64,000 nt of DNA from Prorocentrum cordatum (Eukaryota > Sar > Dinophyceae > Prorocentrales > Prorocentraceae): positions 407,006 through 471,005 of the forward strand of contig CAUYUJ010004991.1 of NCBI GenBank assembly GCA_963575745.1. Direction: 5' to 3'. Below, one piece after another: positions 21,121-31,846 of the stretch. Made by a program: the position numbers and the translations under genes. A model generated the notes under the pieces. The model saw nothing but the letters and a program-made list of their open reading frames with translations. It did no database searches and was not told the origin of the DNA. Within the stretch, counting starts at the first letter, position 1; each line of letters opens with the position of its first letter.

Positions 21121-21786
21121 GCAGGCTGCGTATCCGACGTAGTGATAGAACGCACTGAGGACGGCATCGGGACCTCTGCTCAGCCTGGCTGAGAAGCCCA
21201 ACATCCAGACGGCTGAATTAAAGTCTTCTGTGAGGCTCGATCCGTTCGGTGCATGATTTCTCCAGCCCACGCGTGGAAGCCTGAGCGTAGAAACCACAAT
21301 CTTGGCAAAACCAAGCGTTATGGGCTCGTTGGGGCCTCATCTTGTGAGAAAAGCATGTTCCCCCCCCCCCCCCCGCGATGTGGAGCCGACCCCCCGCAGG
21401 AAGAGCCATAAACTTCTCATTCAAAGGGGCAGGGGTGAACCAAGGAGAATTATGCCACTCGCTGAGGGTAGCGGCCGTGGCCGACCCGTAACACCGAAGG
21501 CGCCTCTTGCGGGAATCGCCCAACATGTGCTCATAACAGGAGGCCGAGATCACACCGGGAGCAAGAGGCCGAGAGTGGATCTGAAGAAGGCCGGCCTTCC
21601 TGCCTCCTCCCCCCGCTGCTGGGCCTGCGTGGCGTCCTGGGGCGACCGCAGCAGGCGGTGCCGAACCAGCCAAGCGCGGCGCTCCTGCCTCGGGACGCTG
21701 CGCCTCGCTCCCTGCGGAATCTGGGCGCGGGCCGCCGCCTCCGACGCAAGAGGAGCAGCTGCAATGCTGCCCGCAAGTAGCTCAGA
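21121..21786. other. Unassigned interval
   Basis: Mostly unique sequence with a C-run near 21,360. Open frames up to 168 codons on the + strand show no domain. Confidence 0.3.
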
Positions 21787-22158
21787 CGGGATGCGTTTTC
21801 CGGGATGACCTGAGGCCACTCGTCCAAGTGCGGAATCACAAGCAGCAGCGACATCTGACCAAGTCTGGAGCGCAGGTGGGTCCCGATGTTCAACCAGAGC
21901 TCGGCGTCGATGGCAGACGGGCCCAGACACTTCTGATGGAAAAAGCCAGAAATAACATAATCAGTATTGGTCACATACACAATGCAATCAAAAACCGTAA
22001 TAAGGACGCGCGGTAAGGACGCAAGACCCTTGGAAGCCGAAGTTGGGATTTTTGGGGCGGCGGACGACGAAAACCTCAAGGACGCAAGAGCAAAGAAGAG
22101 CAAGGACGCAAGGGTACCCTGAGCAAAGTCGCGCGTCCTTATTCGGTTTTTGACTGTA
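21787..22158. mobile_element. Duplicated segment with family D element, copy 2
   Basis: Near-identical to 6353-6700 over most of its length, apart from about 30 extra bp before the inner element. The inner element (21,985-22,156) has termini CAATCAAAAACCGTAATAAGG and CCTTATTCGGTTTTTGACTG. The element is flanked by direct repeats TCACATACACAAT (about 21,971-21,983 and 22,170-22,182), absent from the 6-kb copy. Confidence 0.7.
21791..21957 (-). pseudogene. Coding relict shared with 6.4 kb (open copy)
   Basis: The minus strand reads through without a stop over the shared 55 codons: F-F-H-Q-K-C-L-G, S-A-I-D-A-E-L-W, S-L-L-L-V-I-P-H-L-D-E-W-P-Q-V-I. The pattern of hydrophobic strand plus P-H suggests a folded enzyme-like domain, but I cannot name the family. 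The frame extends beyond the duplicated part into GC-rich sequence (minus frame 21,531-22,103), where homology is lost. Confidence 0.5.
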
Positions 22159-22382
22159 AAAAGTATAGATCACATACACAATATGGCGCGTCGACGTCCT
22201 GACCGCCAGTTCAAGCGCCAACAACTCTCCTCTGGGTGCTGACAGCCTTCCATCAAGAAGGCCTCCTGGAATCGAAGCTCGCACAGCAACGGGAAACAAG
22301 GCGAGGAAAGAAACAGCCGCAAGTCCCGCGCGACGAAACCTGCTGTCACCTGAATCCCCCCCTCCCGATGCGTCTTCAAAAA
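22159..22382. other. Spacer between family D segment and LINE 3' end
   Basis: No supported feature. It lies downstream of the LINE in its own orientation, so a 3' untranslated region or tail could be hidden here. Confidence 0.3.
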
Positions 22383-23557
22383 TCAGCAGTGGCTCAAGCT
22401 CCGTGCCATGACCCAGGGGGCCCTAGAAAACAGCACTGCGTCCAGCAATCCACCATTCTTCGCGACTCTGCGGCGGCAGTGAGGCTGTGTCTCTGGACGA
22501 CAGCAAGCCTCGCGGCCAAAAAGCTGGATAAGAATCGGCTTGGGGAAAAGCTTCGGCGACCAAACGTGCTGACTGTTCGTGCGCTGCAGCTCCGAAGTTT
22601 TCGTCGCATCCCCAATGCCTGCGGAAAGCAGTTTCCGAAGCCTCTTGGCACCCGGGACAGGGGTCGTCCAGCCGCCAACTTCTTGTTTAATGCGGGCCCT
22701 GGGCCAATAACCCCGCGCCGCAATGGTCGCCATCAACTCGCTCAAACGCTCGCCCTGTGGAGCGGCCTTCAAATGTGTCAGTAATCGCCGATCGGAAAAG
22801 TTACCAATGCCGTCCTGCATGCCTTCTCCGCGCCAGTGCCGCGACGCCTGCCGCCGCAACTTGGCTTGACTGGAAAGCTCAATGTCACGCAAGAGTGGCT
22901 CAGGCGAGTCCAGGGGCAAGCTGCCCAAGAGCCCATCTTCCAGGAACTTCTGAGCTTCCAAACCCCCAGGAAGGGTCCCAGGGTGCCTTCCACAAGTCGA
23001 GTTTCAATGGGCCCCAGCCAGCCTCCAATAAGTAGATCATCGCCGCCCCCATTGGCCCTCGTGCATGCCGAAAGCGACGGGCAGGGATGACAGACTTGAA
23101 CTTGGATAACAAATGAGGCCAAGCCCGGCGTGCACGTGGCCGAACGGCAGGGGTCGATGACCAGTTTCACAACCAAACAAATATTCACTTGTGGGTAATG
23201 GATCGACGGGTCGCCCCCTGGAGCGCGTGAACCAAACAGCGCGGTGAGACGCGTGCCTCTCTTGCCTGATCCACAAACAGCCCCCGTTTGCCTGCGACAG
23301 CGAATCGAAGCCGAGTTCAATGCCCCACGGATCCCATGGACATACAGCTGAGCAGATAGTCTGCCTACACGTTCGAGATGGCCAGTCGTGATATATTTTC
23401 GGCTTGCACTAGCGAAGCGAAGCACTTTGGAACGCATGGCCAGACCTTTGACAACCCGCCTCGTCCTAGACCTCCGCGCGCGCCCCCCCCCTCCGAGATC
23501 AATTCCCACGTGTCCTACTTGACCGACAGCCTTGACAGGGAAGCAAGCACGCGACAT
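22383..23557 (-). pseudogene. LINE ORF2 C-terminal region after the RT palm
   Basis: Two frames. 23,557-22,778 begins H-V-G-I-D-L-G-G-G-G-R-A-R-R-S-R-T-R-R and continues with basic helices, as in the thumb and following region of dinoflagellate LINE polyproteins. From about 22,900 the better frame is 22,961-22,383 (E-P-L-L-R-D-I-E-L then Gln/Arg-rich helices). No RNase H motif was seen. The element's 3' terminus cannot be placed exactly. Confidence 0.5.
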
Positions 23558-24510
23558 ATTGGCCGCTACATATCAAGCATCTGGTATCTGCAATCTCGAC
23601 ACGGGAAAGAACATGACACTTGTCAAGGAGTCCTTGATACAACTGAATCCTGATACTGGCTCTAGATCCAGCGCGACGCTGTGACAAGTCGTCTAGCCAT
23701 ATGCGCGTGGACACAAGTGGATGCGCGGTCGTGATTTGATGCGCACTAAAATATACCATGCACCTCGCGAAGCGAGTGCCAGATCGGATGCCGTGGATAA
23801 TGGGGCGGGTAGGAGAGGAAGGATCAGCATAATAAACATTCTGCCTCAGCGTGCGAAGCCAAATACATAATAACAGCTCCATATACAAGATAGCAGGCGG
23901 TAATCAACACCGTAAGGCACAGCGTATGAGTGCAGCGCACGCGATCGCATCCTAAAGGCTTTACGCGCGTAAAAGACCACGCCCAGATTCCAGTCCTAAC
24001 GCTCCTGACACCTCATCCTTCGAGACTCTCCAAACAGCCTCCTGAGGGGCCCCGTTCCCTTTTGATGGCAGCATCCCAGAGCGGCTCGTTGGCCGAATTC
24101 CAGGTTCGAACACGTGGCTCGCGAGCCTCGGGCCATGCCCGGGCCGTCATAAAAAAAAGCACTCCCATAACTCTGCTCCATTTTGATTTCTTGGGCCACA
24201 GTCTTCCGATGGCAAGGGCAACTTGGACTGGCCCAACCAAAGTTTCTCCGACCACTGAATGCAGCTGGCATAATCCTTGGAGTGCAATGTCTGGCAGTCG
24301 CTCGACATCCAACGGCGTGAGAACATCCGCGCCGAGCCCAGCGCGTGTCTTCGTGCTATAGGCTGCAGTGCGAATGTCTGCTGGAGAAAGCGGCTCGAGA
24401 GGCTCGAGCTCGGCGGCTGCGCGAATGTCTTGAAATGCGGCCATGACAGAATCCTCGTCGATGTCGCTCGGAGCCCTCAGTTTGATAAGCGGTTGAGCTT
24501 TGACGTCCAC
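23480..24510 (-). pseudogene. LINE reverse transcriptase, fingers and palm
   Basis: Target-primed reverse transcriptase. The N-terminal part (24,510-24,013) has T-R-A-G-L-G-A-D-V-L-T-P then L-P-D-I-A-L, then L-W-P-K-K-S-K-W-S-R-V-M-G (the Lys/Arg-Ile-Gly type motif) and A-W-P-E-A-R. After a frame break the palm (23,888-23,499) has I-I-H-G-I-R-S-G-T-R-F-A followed by R-I-W-L-D-D-L-S. The catalytic Asp pair is at 23,688-23,693. Of about 340 residues expected for an RT core, most are present in two or three frames. Confidence 0.7.
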
Positions 24511-25652
24511 GATGTCCCTGGGACTGCAAAGTGCGAAGGATTATGTCTCGATCTCGACTACTGGCTGCTGCGCCTGTCGCGTGGCGCGATGCAGGGGCTC
24601 ACGGGCCTTGTTGGGCGCCGTCCAATTTTTACACTCGACCAAGGAATTGTGCAGCGCGCGGATCCTCACCCGAGCCGCTATCTTCTTGGCTGCTCTGACA
24701 AACTCCTGCACAATGCGGGGGTGGGGGGGCGAAGCTGCTCTCTGCAATCGCTGGCGTCGAGAGTCCCAGCGGGGTTCCGGCCCGAGACGGATCCCCGTGC
24801 GAGCCTCGTCAGGGGCCTCGAGGAGTCAGTGACTGCAGGAGGCCAGACGCTGCTCGCGTTGAACAACTCCATTCCCTTTAGCTCTGTTCCCCGAAAGACG
24901 CCCAAATGCCGCGCGTGCCTCCTCCCGCCAAGACGCCGCAATCTGTGGGTGCGGCCCCGAGCAAGCCTCGTTAGGGGCCCTGACATCTCGCGCGGCAAAA
25001 CGGTGGCCTTGCGAGCGTGGGATGCCCGAGGAAGAAGCGTGCTCGTGATGATCGTATATCGTCTTCTCCAGCGCCGATGCCCGCGTCGCATGCAGTGCAG
25101 AAGCGGGGCTCGCAAACTCGGGCCCGAGCCTCGCAGCTACGGGGGCAGCGGGGGCAGGGGCAGGAGAGGGGGCGGGAACGAACCCCGTCTCGACGCGGCC
25201 ATTCGCCCGCGTGTCGGAAGGAATCAGGGAATTGACGCGCGGCTCATCAGCGCCTGTGAGGGGCGGCTCAACGCGCGCATCAGGGGGGGGGGGCCTGCAT
25301 GGCGATGAGATGACGAGATGCGATTGTCGGGCACCATGCCCCACGTGATGGCAGGAACATGCAGTGGCAGAAAATGGCGGCACATGATGGGCCCTTGATC
25401 AGCCGTGCGCGAGTCAGCTCGATCGCTCCCATGGGCGCTGGGGATGTGCGAAGGGCCAGGCGCGGAAGCGTCGGGCCCGCCTCGCCCTCCAGGCGTCCCC
25501 AGGTCCCGGTCAGCACGGACGTTCAGCTCGTCGGCCCACGGATCTCCTTCGGATGCGGCTTCGGGAAGGGCGTCCAGATCGGGGGGTGCAGTGGTCGAGT
25601 TCATCTGCGCCCGACGTGCCTCTTCCATGTGCCAAGCGTCGCCAAACAGCAT
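24511..25652 (-). pseudogene. LINE ORF2 linker, scrambled
   Basis: Minus-strand frames 25,224-25,652, 24,826-25,383, 24,678-25,115 and 24,541-24,747 overlap and each contain stretches that look like parts of one protein. Examples are A-S-W-R-E-E-A-R-A-A-F near 24,930, where LINE linkers often have Trp and acidic/aromatic residues, and V-Q-E-F-V-R-A-A-K-K-I-A-A-R-V-R just before the RT. No single frame can be followed, so there are several frameshifts. Confidence 0.4.
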
Positions 25653-25655
25653 GTC

Positions 25656-26361
25656 CTAATGCTCGTTGCGTCGCTGACGGAGGGCGGCTATCTTGACCTG
25701 GCGCTCAGCCTTGTCCACCTGGGTCTTAGACCCAGGGGTGGGTAGCGTCGCTGGTCGTGAGGTTTGAGGAAGCTCGGGGAGGATGAGTGGGTTGCTCACC
25801 CGACGTGCGCACCTCGATGCGCAAGCCACAGTGAGTCTTCCAAGGGATCTCGAAAACAGCTTGACCGACTCGAGGTAGGGTGCAGCGGCTGCACTACGAA
25901 CCGCGAAGTCGATGCTAGATCCCAGCCAACCTGCACCACACATGTACTCAGTGGCTGCCAAGATGGCCCCCCTCCTAATCTATAGGGAAAACCAGAAGCT
26001 CCAAGAGTGGGCGCCGACCTGTTAAAGTCCTCCACAAGAGCCCATAGGAGCTTCAACGAAGCTTGAAGGATCCTAACTTGGTGAACCTCTGAATTTTGGA
26101 ACTAGACATGCCTATGGACGAAAACGCAAGTAAAGTTACTGAGACGTACGAACGCCCTGACGTGTGAATGTGCGCAGCGGTGAATCCGTCCACTACTGGC
26201 TGACCGTCAAACTGAACATCGGAAGCGCGATCTAGCTGGGAGACGAATGAGCGTGCTTGCTTGTGGCCAAGCAACGAATTCCACTCGCCACTCTCGGTGG
26301 CTCTCTCCTGTCCCTGGCTAGTCTGAGCACGGCCAGTATGCCGAGCAGGATTCGCAGTCAA
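25656..26361 (-). pseudogene. LINE ORF2 endonuclease-like region (EEP fold)
   Basis: Apurinic-type endonucleases nick the target DNA for LINE insertion. Three overlapping frames together follow the expected order. In 26,361-26,053 a strand-rich part has A-A-H-I-H-T-S-G-R-S-Y-V-S-V-T-L-L-A followed by S-S-K-I-Q-R. In 26,056-25,796 comes L-L-W-A-L-V-E-D-F and a degraded G-G-D-W-N-like site (L-G-G-G-P-S-W-Q-P). In 25,961-25,656 comes G-S-S-I-D-F-A-V-R-S, matching the S-x-I-D-F strand near the C terminus. The catalytic Asp-Asn after G-G is not preserved. The family call is from pattern memory only. Confidence 0.45.
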
Positions 26362-27640
26362 ACGAAGGTTGGAAGCGCGGGCTTTTTGCCGCTGTAGAAG
26401 ATTGGGTCGAGCTTCGTGCGTTTCGGCGAGGGAGGTGGCATCGAAGGTACTGTCAGGGCTGCAGCTAAAACCAAATCCCAGACTTTGTCCCCCATGGCGG
26501 TGACATTGCCATACAGGATATGAATGAATTCAGCTGGCTCAGAACGAGCCTTGACCTTAAATGCCGAGGTGCCTCGCCAAGATTCGGGCTCTGCTGGCAC
26601 GGCCTCTTCAGCATGACGCTGAGCTTCGAACTGGGCATGCGAAAGGTGGGCGGCCTCCTGTGCGATCTTCGCTTCGGTGGCCGCGGGGGCCTCTGCGCTG
26701 GATGCAGCGCCGGTCTCCCCTGCGGCCTCCGAAGCGGGCCTGCTCTCTGCCTGCGACTGGCCAGGGGCCTGAGAGGCCTGCCCTGGCGTCGCTGGCGCTG
26801 ATGCTGATGGGCCCCGCTGATTAGCTCGACGCTTCTTGGACGTGCGCTCGGTGATGAACTGGCGCGTCTTCTTCGCTTTCTCTACCCACTTGGCGACCTC
26901 GTTGGCCTTGGTGGACAGCGACTCCTTGGCAGCGAACAACTCAAGATGGTAATTCCGCGAAGATTCCAACTCATGCGGCTCGCACTCCAAGGGGCCGAGG
27001 TAGTCGAAGAGATCTGCGTCCCACGCGATGTCGAACGGCTTCTTGGTCCCCTCCTCGGCGGCAGGGGAATCCTGATTCTTAATAGTAGCGCCCGCAACTC
27101 TCACGGCTGCAGCTGCTAATGTACGGGCCTGGGCTTCATGTGCTACCGCCTTAGCCAAACGTAGCTCCTTCTCTTTAGCGGCCCCCAAATTTTCTCGATC
27201 CTAAGCACGGCAGTGATGGCTTGGTTGTGCCTGTTGGTGACGTCCCTCCAGGCACCGTCCGCATTCTGCATCGCTGAGACGACGTTGCTGGCGCCCTGGG
27301 CCTTCGTCGCCAAAGCCTTGATCTGAAACTCCAACGTGGCTTTGAGGTTCGGATCTATGGCTGCTGCAAACGCTTGCTGGGGATGAGGCTGAATAGTGTC
27401 GTGCGACTTCTGAAGACCAACTGACCCCTGCGGGGGCTGCGCTGGAGATGATGCTCGACTGTTGCTGCCACCTCCACGTGCACCGCTATCTTTCCTATTT
27501 GCGAACGAGAATGCACGAAGGATTCCCTTCGGGGGCATCGATGGGGCAATGTATAGCTTGACCTTCTTGCCACATTTGCACTTCTGGCCACGCGACACAA
27601 GGAGGTCATTGTACTCGGATTGCCCACACGCCTTGCATGT
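26358..27640 (-). pseudogene. LINE ORF1-like: zinc ribbon and Ala/Glu-rich coiled coil
   Basis: In LINEs ORF1 is an RNA-binding, chaperone-like protein. The 5' piece (27,640-27,143) opens with a C-x-x-C (C-K-A-C-G) and a C-x-C-G pair about 17 residues later, forming a zinc-ribbon signature, then a Ser/Pro/Gln-rich linker and K-A-T-L-E-F-Q-I-K-A-L-A. A frame change at about 27,170 joins it to 26,358-27,188: a long Ala/Glu/Lys coiled coil, a basic patch (T-S-K-K-R-R-A-N-Q-R), an Ala/Pro/Gln/Ser linker and a final K-R-T-K-L-D. A TAA at 27,641-27,643 lies directly before the first Cys, replacing a likely sense codon. Confidence 0.6.
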
Positions 27641-27814
27641 TTACCAAGGGCGAGACAGGCTCAGGTAACGTATGTGAAACAAACAACTCGGTTTTAGCCA
27701 ACCTCGAGTCGACGGGCGGAAAGACTGCCCTCCACTCGTGGTTGTCCCTCTAGCGCCGCGGGGAGGCGCCGAGGCTCGGACTCACACGCCAGAGCGGCTT
27801 GAGCCCAAGTAGCT

Positions 27815-28640
27815 TGAGGAAGAAGGAGGGGGGGGAGGAATAGGACGGAGGAGGGAAAGGAAGAGGAGGAGGAGGAGGAGGAGGACGAGGAGGAGGAAGC
27901 CAGCGTAGAGAAGGAGGAACAAAAAAGAGGAGGAGGAGGAGGAGGAGGAGGAGGAGGAGGAGGAGGAGGAGGAGGAGGAAAGAGGAGGAAGCCAGCGTAG
28001 AGAAGGAGGAACAAACAAGAGGGAGGAGGAGGAGGAGGAGGAGGAGGAGGAGGAGAGGAGAGAGGAGGAGGAGGAGGAAAGAGGAGAGAGGAGAGAGGAG
28101 AGAGGAGAGAGGAGAGAGGAGACAGGAGGAGGAGGAGGAGGAGGAGGAGGAGGAGGAGGAGGCCCCGGCTTGTCCTTGCGCTTTGGGACCCCCGGGGGCC
28201 CTCCGGGCCTCGCGATGGGGTGCTCCGGAGGCCGCCTGGGCCATCCTGGGCCGGAGCCGCCTCTGAGGTGGCAGCAGCCACCATCGGTTCCCAGGGGGGA
28301 ACCTCGCGCTCGGCACGAGAAGTGCAATCGTACTCGCACCAATTGGCCAGGCCCTGGACCGTGGCGCTTGTCGCGGGGACACCCGAAACGGCTGCGCAGC
28401 GCGGGGCCAACTCGGACTTCTTCGTGCTTCGTCCCTCCTCCTCCTACTTTTCTTCCTCCTCGTCGTCGTCGTCGTCCTCCTCCTCCTCCTCCTCCTCCTC
28501 TTACTTTTCTTCCTCCTCGTCGTCCTCCTCCTCCTCCTCCTACTTTTCTTCCTCCTCGTCGTCCTCCTCCTCCTCCTCCTTCTCCTCCTCCCACTTTTCT
28601 TCCTCCTCGTCGTCGTCCTCCTCCTCCTCCTCCTCCTCCC
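27815..28640. repeat. GGA array, unique core, TCC/TCG array (inverted pair)
   Basis: GGA with GGAGAGA and AAGAGG variants at 27,815-28,165, about 270 bp of GC-rich unique sequence, then TCC units carrying a repeated TTTTCTTCCTCCTCGTCGTC at 28,436-28,640. The left arm contains a twice-repeated 60-bp block including GAAGCCAGCGTAGAGAAGGA. Confidence 0.9.
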
Positions 28641-28818
28641 AACTCGTCCCATTCCCAGGGGACTGGCGGAGGGGGGGGATCAGACATACATCGCCGATGG
28701 ATCGGCGCTGGGCCTCCGATGGCGGAACCGCACCTTCCCGGGCGGGGTGGGCTATCGGACCCCTGCCGGCGATCCGTGGGCGAGATCGGAAGTCGACGCG
28801 TTGGCCCCTGGGCCTACC

Positions 28819-29012
28819 TTAATGTCGGGCGTGTCCCCCTACAGGGGGATTTTCGACGAAAAATAAGAAATACGTCCAAAATACCCCAAGAAGGCCAAAA
28901 AATACTCCACAAATAGTCCCCAGACTATTTTTAAACTATTGTTTGGCAATCTTTTTGGGTATCTTTTATTTTTCATCGAACATCCCCCTGTAGGGGGACA
29001 GGCCCGACTTAA
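28819..29012. mobile_element. Family C MITE, copy 4 (best preserved)
   Basis: Terminal inverted repeats of about 45 bp: TGTCGGGCGTGTCCCCCTAC at the left and GTAGGGGGACAGGCCCGAC at the right. Both continue inward with GGGGGAT.TTCGA.GAAAAATAA. TTAA lies immediately outside each end, compatible with a TTAA or TTA target duplication. Each terminus contains a palindrome TCCCCCTACAGGGGGA. The AT-rich interior has no ORF. Confidence 0.8.
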
Positions 29013-29094
29013 GCCTACCCCCCCCCCGACGCCCTGACGCTGCCCCTGTACCTCTGGCAGCGCCCGAGTGTCGCCGCTCACGCTGGCAGCGCGA

Positions 29095-29255
29095 GCGGCG
29101 GAGGGGGAGGAGGAGGAGGGGGACGAGGAGGAGGGGGAGGAGGAGGAGGAGGAGGAGGAGGAGGAGGAGGAGGAGGAGGAGGAGGAGGAGGAGGAGGAGA
29201 GGAGGAGGCGGAGGGCGGAGGAGGAGGAGGAGGAGGAGGAGGAGGAGGAGGCGCT
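29095..29255. repeat. GGA array
   Basis: About 160 bp, interrupted once by GGCGGAGGGCGGA. It reads as poly-Glu in one frame. Confidence 0.9.
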
Positions 29256-30075
29256 CACGCTGGCAGAGGGGCTCTGCGCGCGGCGCGGGCGGCGTGCGCG
29301 CGGGCGCCGGGCCGCTCCCTCGGCGGAGGCGCCGGCTCGGGCTCAGGCCCAGCCCGACCTCTCCGCCGGCGCGAACGAGGACACGTGCTCGAACCTCCCA
29401 GGGGCCGGCGACGGCGGCGCGGCGTGCGGCGAGGGTGGCGGCAGCGGTCACGACGGCGGCGACCACGGCGATGGCGGCGGCGACGACGGGGGGAGAGCAC
29501 GGTGGGGCAGGACCTGTTGGGCCGGGCGAAACGGGGCAGGACCTTTCGGGGTTCGCGAGCCAGCCGCACGTCGCGGTCTCTGCCAGCGCCTCTCGGCGCC
29601 GGGAGCGGCCCATGCATCGAGAATGCTGCGGAGCGGCAGACCGAAACCAAGTGGCCCGAAGAAGATTTCGCACTCCTCCCCAAACCTCTGGGACCTGGTC
29701 AATTCTCCTCCCCTGGCCCTCACCCCACTCATCCTGACACTTCCTCCACAAGAAGTCTGTATGTACATCCGCCAAGCCAGGAACCAACATGTAAAGGTTC
29801 CGCAAGGAGTCTCTCCGATGCTCCACTCAGAGTCCTCATCCTCTGTCGTACACGTCCTCTTTGCTCCTGCTTCTCCCTCTCGGCCGCCAAGCTCAACATC
29901 TAGGCCACCTACCTCCGCGCCTCGCGCCGCGCGGAGCTCGGTCTTCTCTGCGCTCTCGCACCCCCCGCCCTGGAGAACAGCCCCCGGGCCCAGAACATCA
30001 CGCTCGATTGTCTCCGGGCCCCTGCGGGTGACCTGGCAGCGAGGGGAGCGGACCGAGGGTGCTGCGGGGGGTCGA
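29256..30075. other. GC-rich interval without a supported gene
   Basis: Contains degenerate GGCGGCGA units near 29,410-29,490. Long frames on both strands continue from the GGA array and have no domain. Confidence 0.35.
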
Positions 30076-30290
30076 GGCCCGAGCCCGCGGCCTTGGACTT
30101 CGAGCTCGAGGGATCCGGCTTCGAGCCGGAGGGCTCACCCTGGCGACCTTCCGGGGCGTGGCGAGAGGGAAGTGCCGAGGCCCTCCGAGCCCGCGGTCTT
30201 GGACTTCGAGCTCGAGGGATCTGGCTTCGAGCCCGCTGGCGACCTTCTGGGGGTGGGGAGAGGGAAGTGCCGAGGCCCTGGCACAAGCAT
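30076..30290. repeat. Tandem duplication of about 115 bp
   Basis: Two copies of a unit with CTTGGACTTCGAGCTCGAGG, GGCTTCGAGCC, GGCGACCTTC and GAGAGGGAAGTGCCGAGGCC. The second copy lacks about 15 bp in the middle. Confidence 0.8.
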
Positions 30291-30579
30291 CCGCGCCCAC
30301 AGGGGGCAGGGGTGGGCCTGGCGCGGTCTCGGCGCGGCGCCCAGCGCCGAGCGCGCGGGGATGCCCGCGGGCGCCTGAGCCTGGCGCGCTGTTCGGGCGC
30401 CTCGTCACACGATGGGCCGGAGGCCCGAACGGCCAGCGGGGATGACTTCTACGAGACGGTGTGCTTCCGGGCTGTGGCCGATGCCCCTCCGCAGTGCGTG
30501 TCGGAGATCGGGTCATGCAGCGCGCGTCGGATGACGCGTGCAGGCGAGGGATGTGGCCAAGCTGTCCATCGCTCTGAAC

Positions 30580-31846
30580 GTTGCGTTCGACGCCGCCACC
30601 CGCCCTTGCTCAGGCGGGCTGGCCCGTAGGAGCGACAGTGTGTTTGTTAACGTACTGCGGCACAGGAAGGCTGGCAAGCGTTACACCGCTGCTCAGGCTT
30701 TCGACTTTCGAGCGACACAATGTTTGTCTACGTGTTGCGGAGCCCCCGCGCCCGGCCCATGAGATGGACCCCTGCGAGGGGCAGGCCATGCCGCATGCCG
30801 ATCGAGATGATTTTCTTCGTGCTGCACTTGCTCCGGCTCTATCGGACGACCTGGGCGAGGAGCAGGATCAGGAGCAGTAATTCCCTGATCCCTCGAGGCC
30901 GCTCGATCATGCTGATGAAGATTATTTTCTTGACGCTGGACGTGCTTGGGCAAATAGGCATGTTCGCCTTGTCGCTGGACGCGCTCGGTATGATGGAGGC
31001 GATCGTCATGTTGACGGTCGGGTTTTCGTGAGGACGAAGAGGTCCTGGTGTTGATGGGGGTGGTCGTCTCGTTGATGGAGGGGGTCCCCGCGCCGAGGGA
31101 GAATGTCCTAATGCTGCTAGAGAGGGTATTCTGTTATTGATCGTGAGGGATGCATGGAGGGCGGGGACAAGAGTGAGAATCTAGCAGACGACCTGGGTAA
31201 GGAGCAAGAGCTGGAGCAGCAGGTCTTGAATCCCTCGGGGCCTCGTGATCGACAAGTTTTCGACAAGTTTTCAGAGATGATCTTGAGGATAGACGTGGTC
31301 AGTGCGATAGATATGTTCGGTATGCTGCTGCAAGTTACCCACACGACGATGGACGCACTGAGGTGGATAGAGACGGTCTTCTCTCCGACTCTGAACGAGA
31401 TCGGGCTGTTAGCGATGTTTCCCAGGCTAGCCTGGACAAATAGAAGGGGTTGCAAATCCACGACGAGATCCTCTTTCTCATCAGTACCCGTCCTTGCATA
31501 TCCGAACTTTCTCCCCTGTTGGAGCGCATTCATTGCGTCGGAGTTGAGAGGAGGCGCGACTTTTGGCGGCTGCGACGCTGCGCTGCCAATTGCAAGCCGT
31601 GAGAATAAGGCAAAGGACAAGACCGCAATCTCCATCGCCGACCTCGTCAAATCGATCGACAACTTCTTCATTACGGTCTCGAGGTTCACCTGTACATCCA
31701 TTCCGTCCATCGGGTACGTCCTCGATTGCATAATGTCAGAGGTGACAGGGGGTGACCTCGAGACCACTCTATTGAAGCTGGCCGAAGCTCGCGCGGACGA
31801 AACCGCATTCGACATCTTACAGGTGCAGGCCCGCGTATGTATCTAG
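30580..31846 (+). CDS. Possible unidentified gene; 230-codon ORF with an upstream diverged duplicate
   Basis: Frame 31,154-31,846 opens at ATG and runs M-E-G-G-D-K-S-E-N then D-D-L-G-K-E-Q-E-L-E-Q-Q, with a C-terminal helix-rich region (T-T-L-L-K-L-A-E-A-R-A-D-E-T-A). Upstream, 30,790-30,880 holds a related stretch in another frame (D-D-L-G-E-E-Q-D-Q-E-Q then stop), and the DNA around both copies aligns (GACGACCTGGG..GAGCA..GAGCAG..CCCTCG.GGCC). Third positions appear GC-biased in the + frame. An antisense frame of 232 codons (31,117-31,815) is also open. No family is recognised. Confidence 0.3.

Larger units (their letters stand above)
22383..27660 (-). mobile_element. LINE-type (non-LTR) retrotransposon, decayed, near full length
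   Basis: Read on the minus strand the order is: zinc-ribbon plus coiled-coil ORF1 (27,640-26,358), endonuclease-like region (26,361-25,656), linker (25,652-24,511), and reverse transcriptase with downstream domain (24,510-22,383). Every domain is split over two or three frames by indels, and stops occur between pieces. The order is that expected of apurinic-endonuclease LINEs, and the RT wording resembles dinoflagellate elements known to me. It is non-functional as it stands. Confidence 0.75.
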
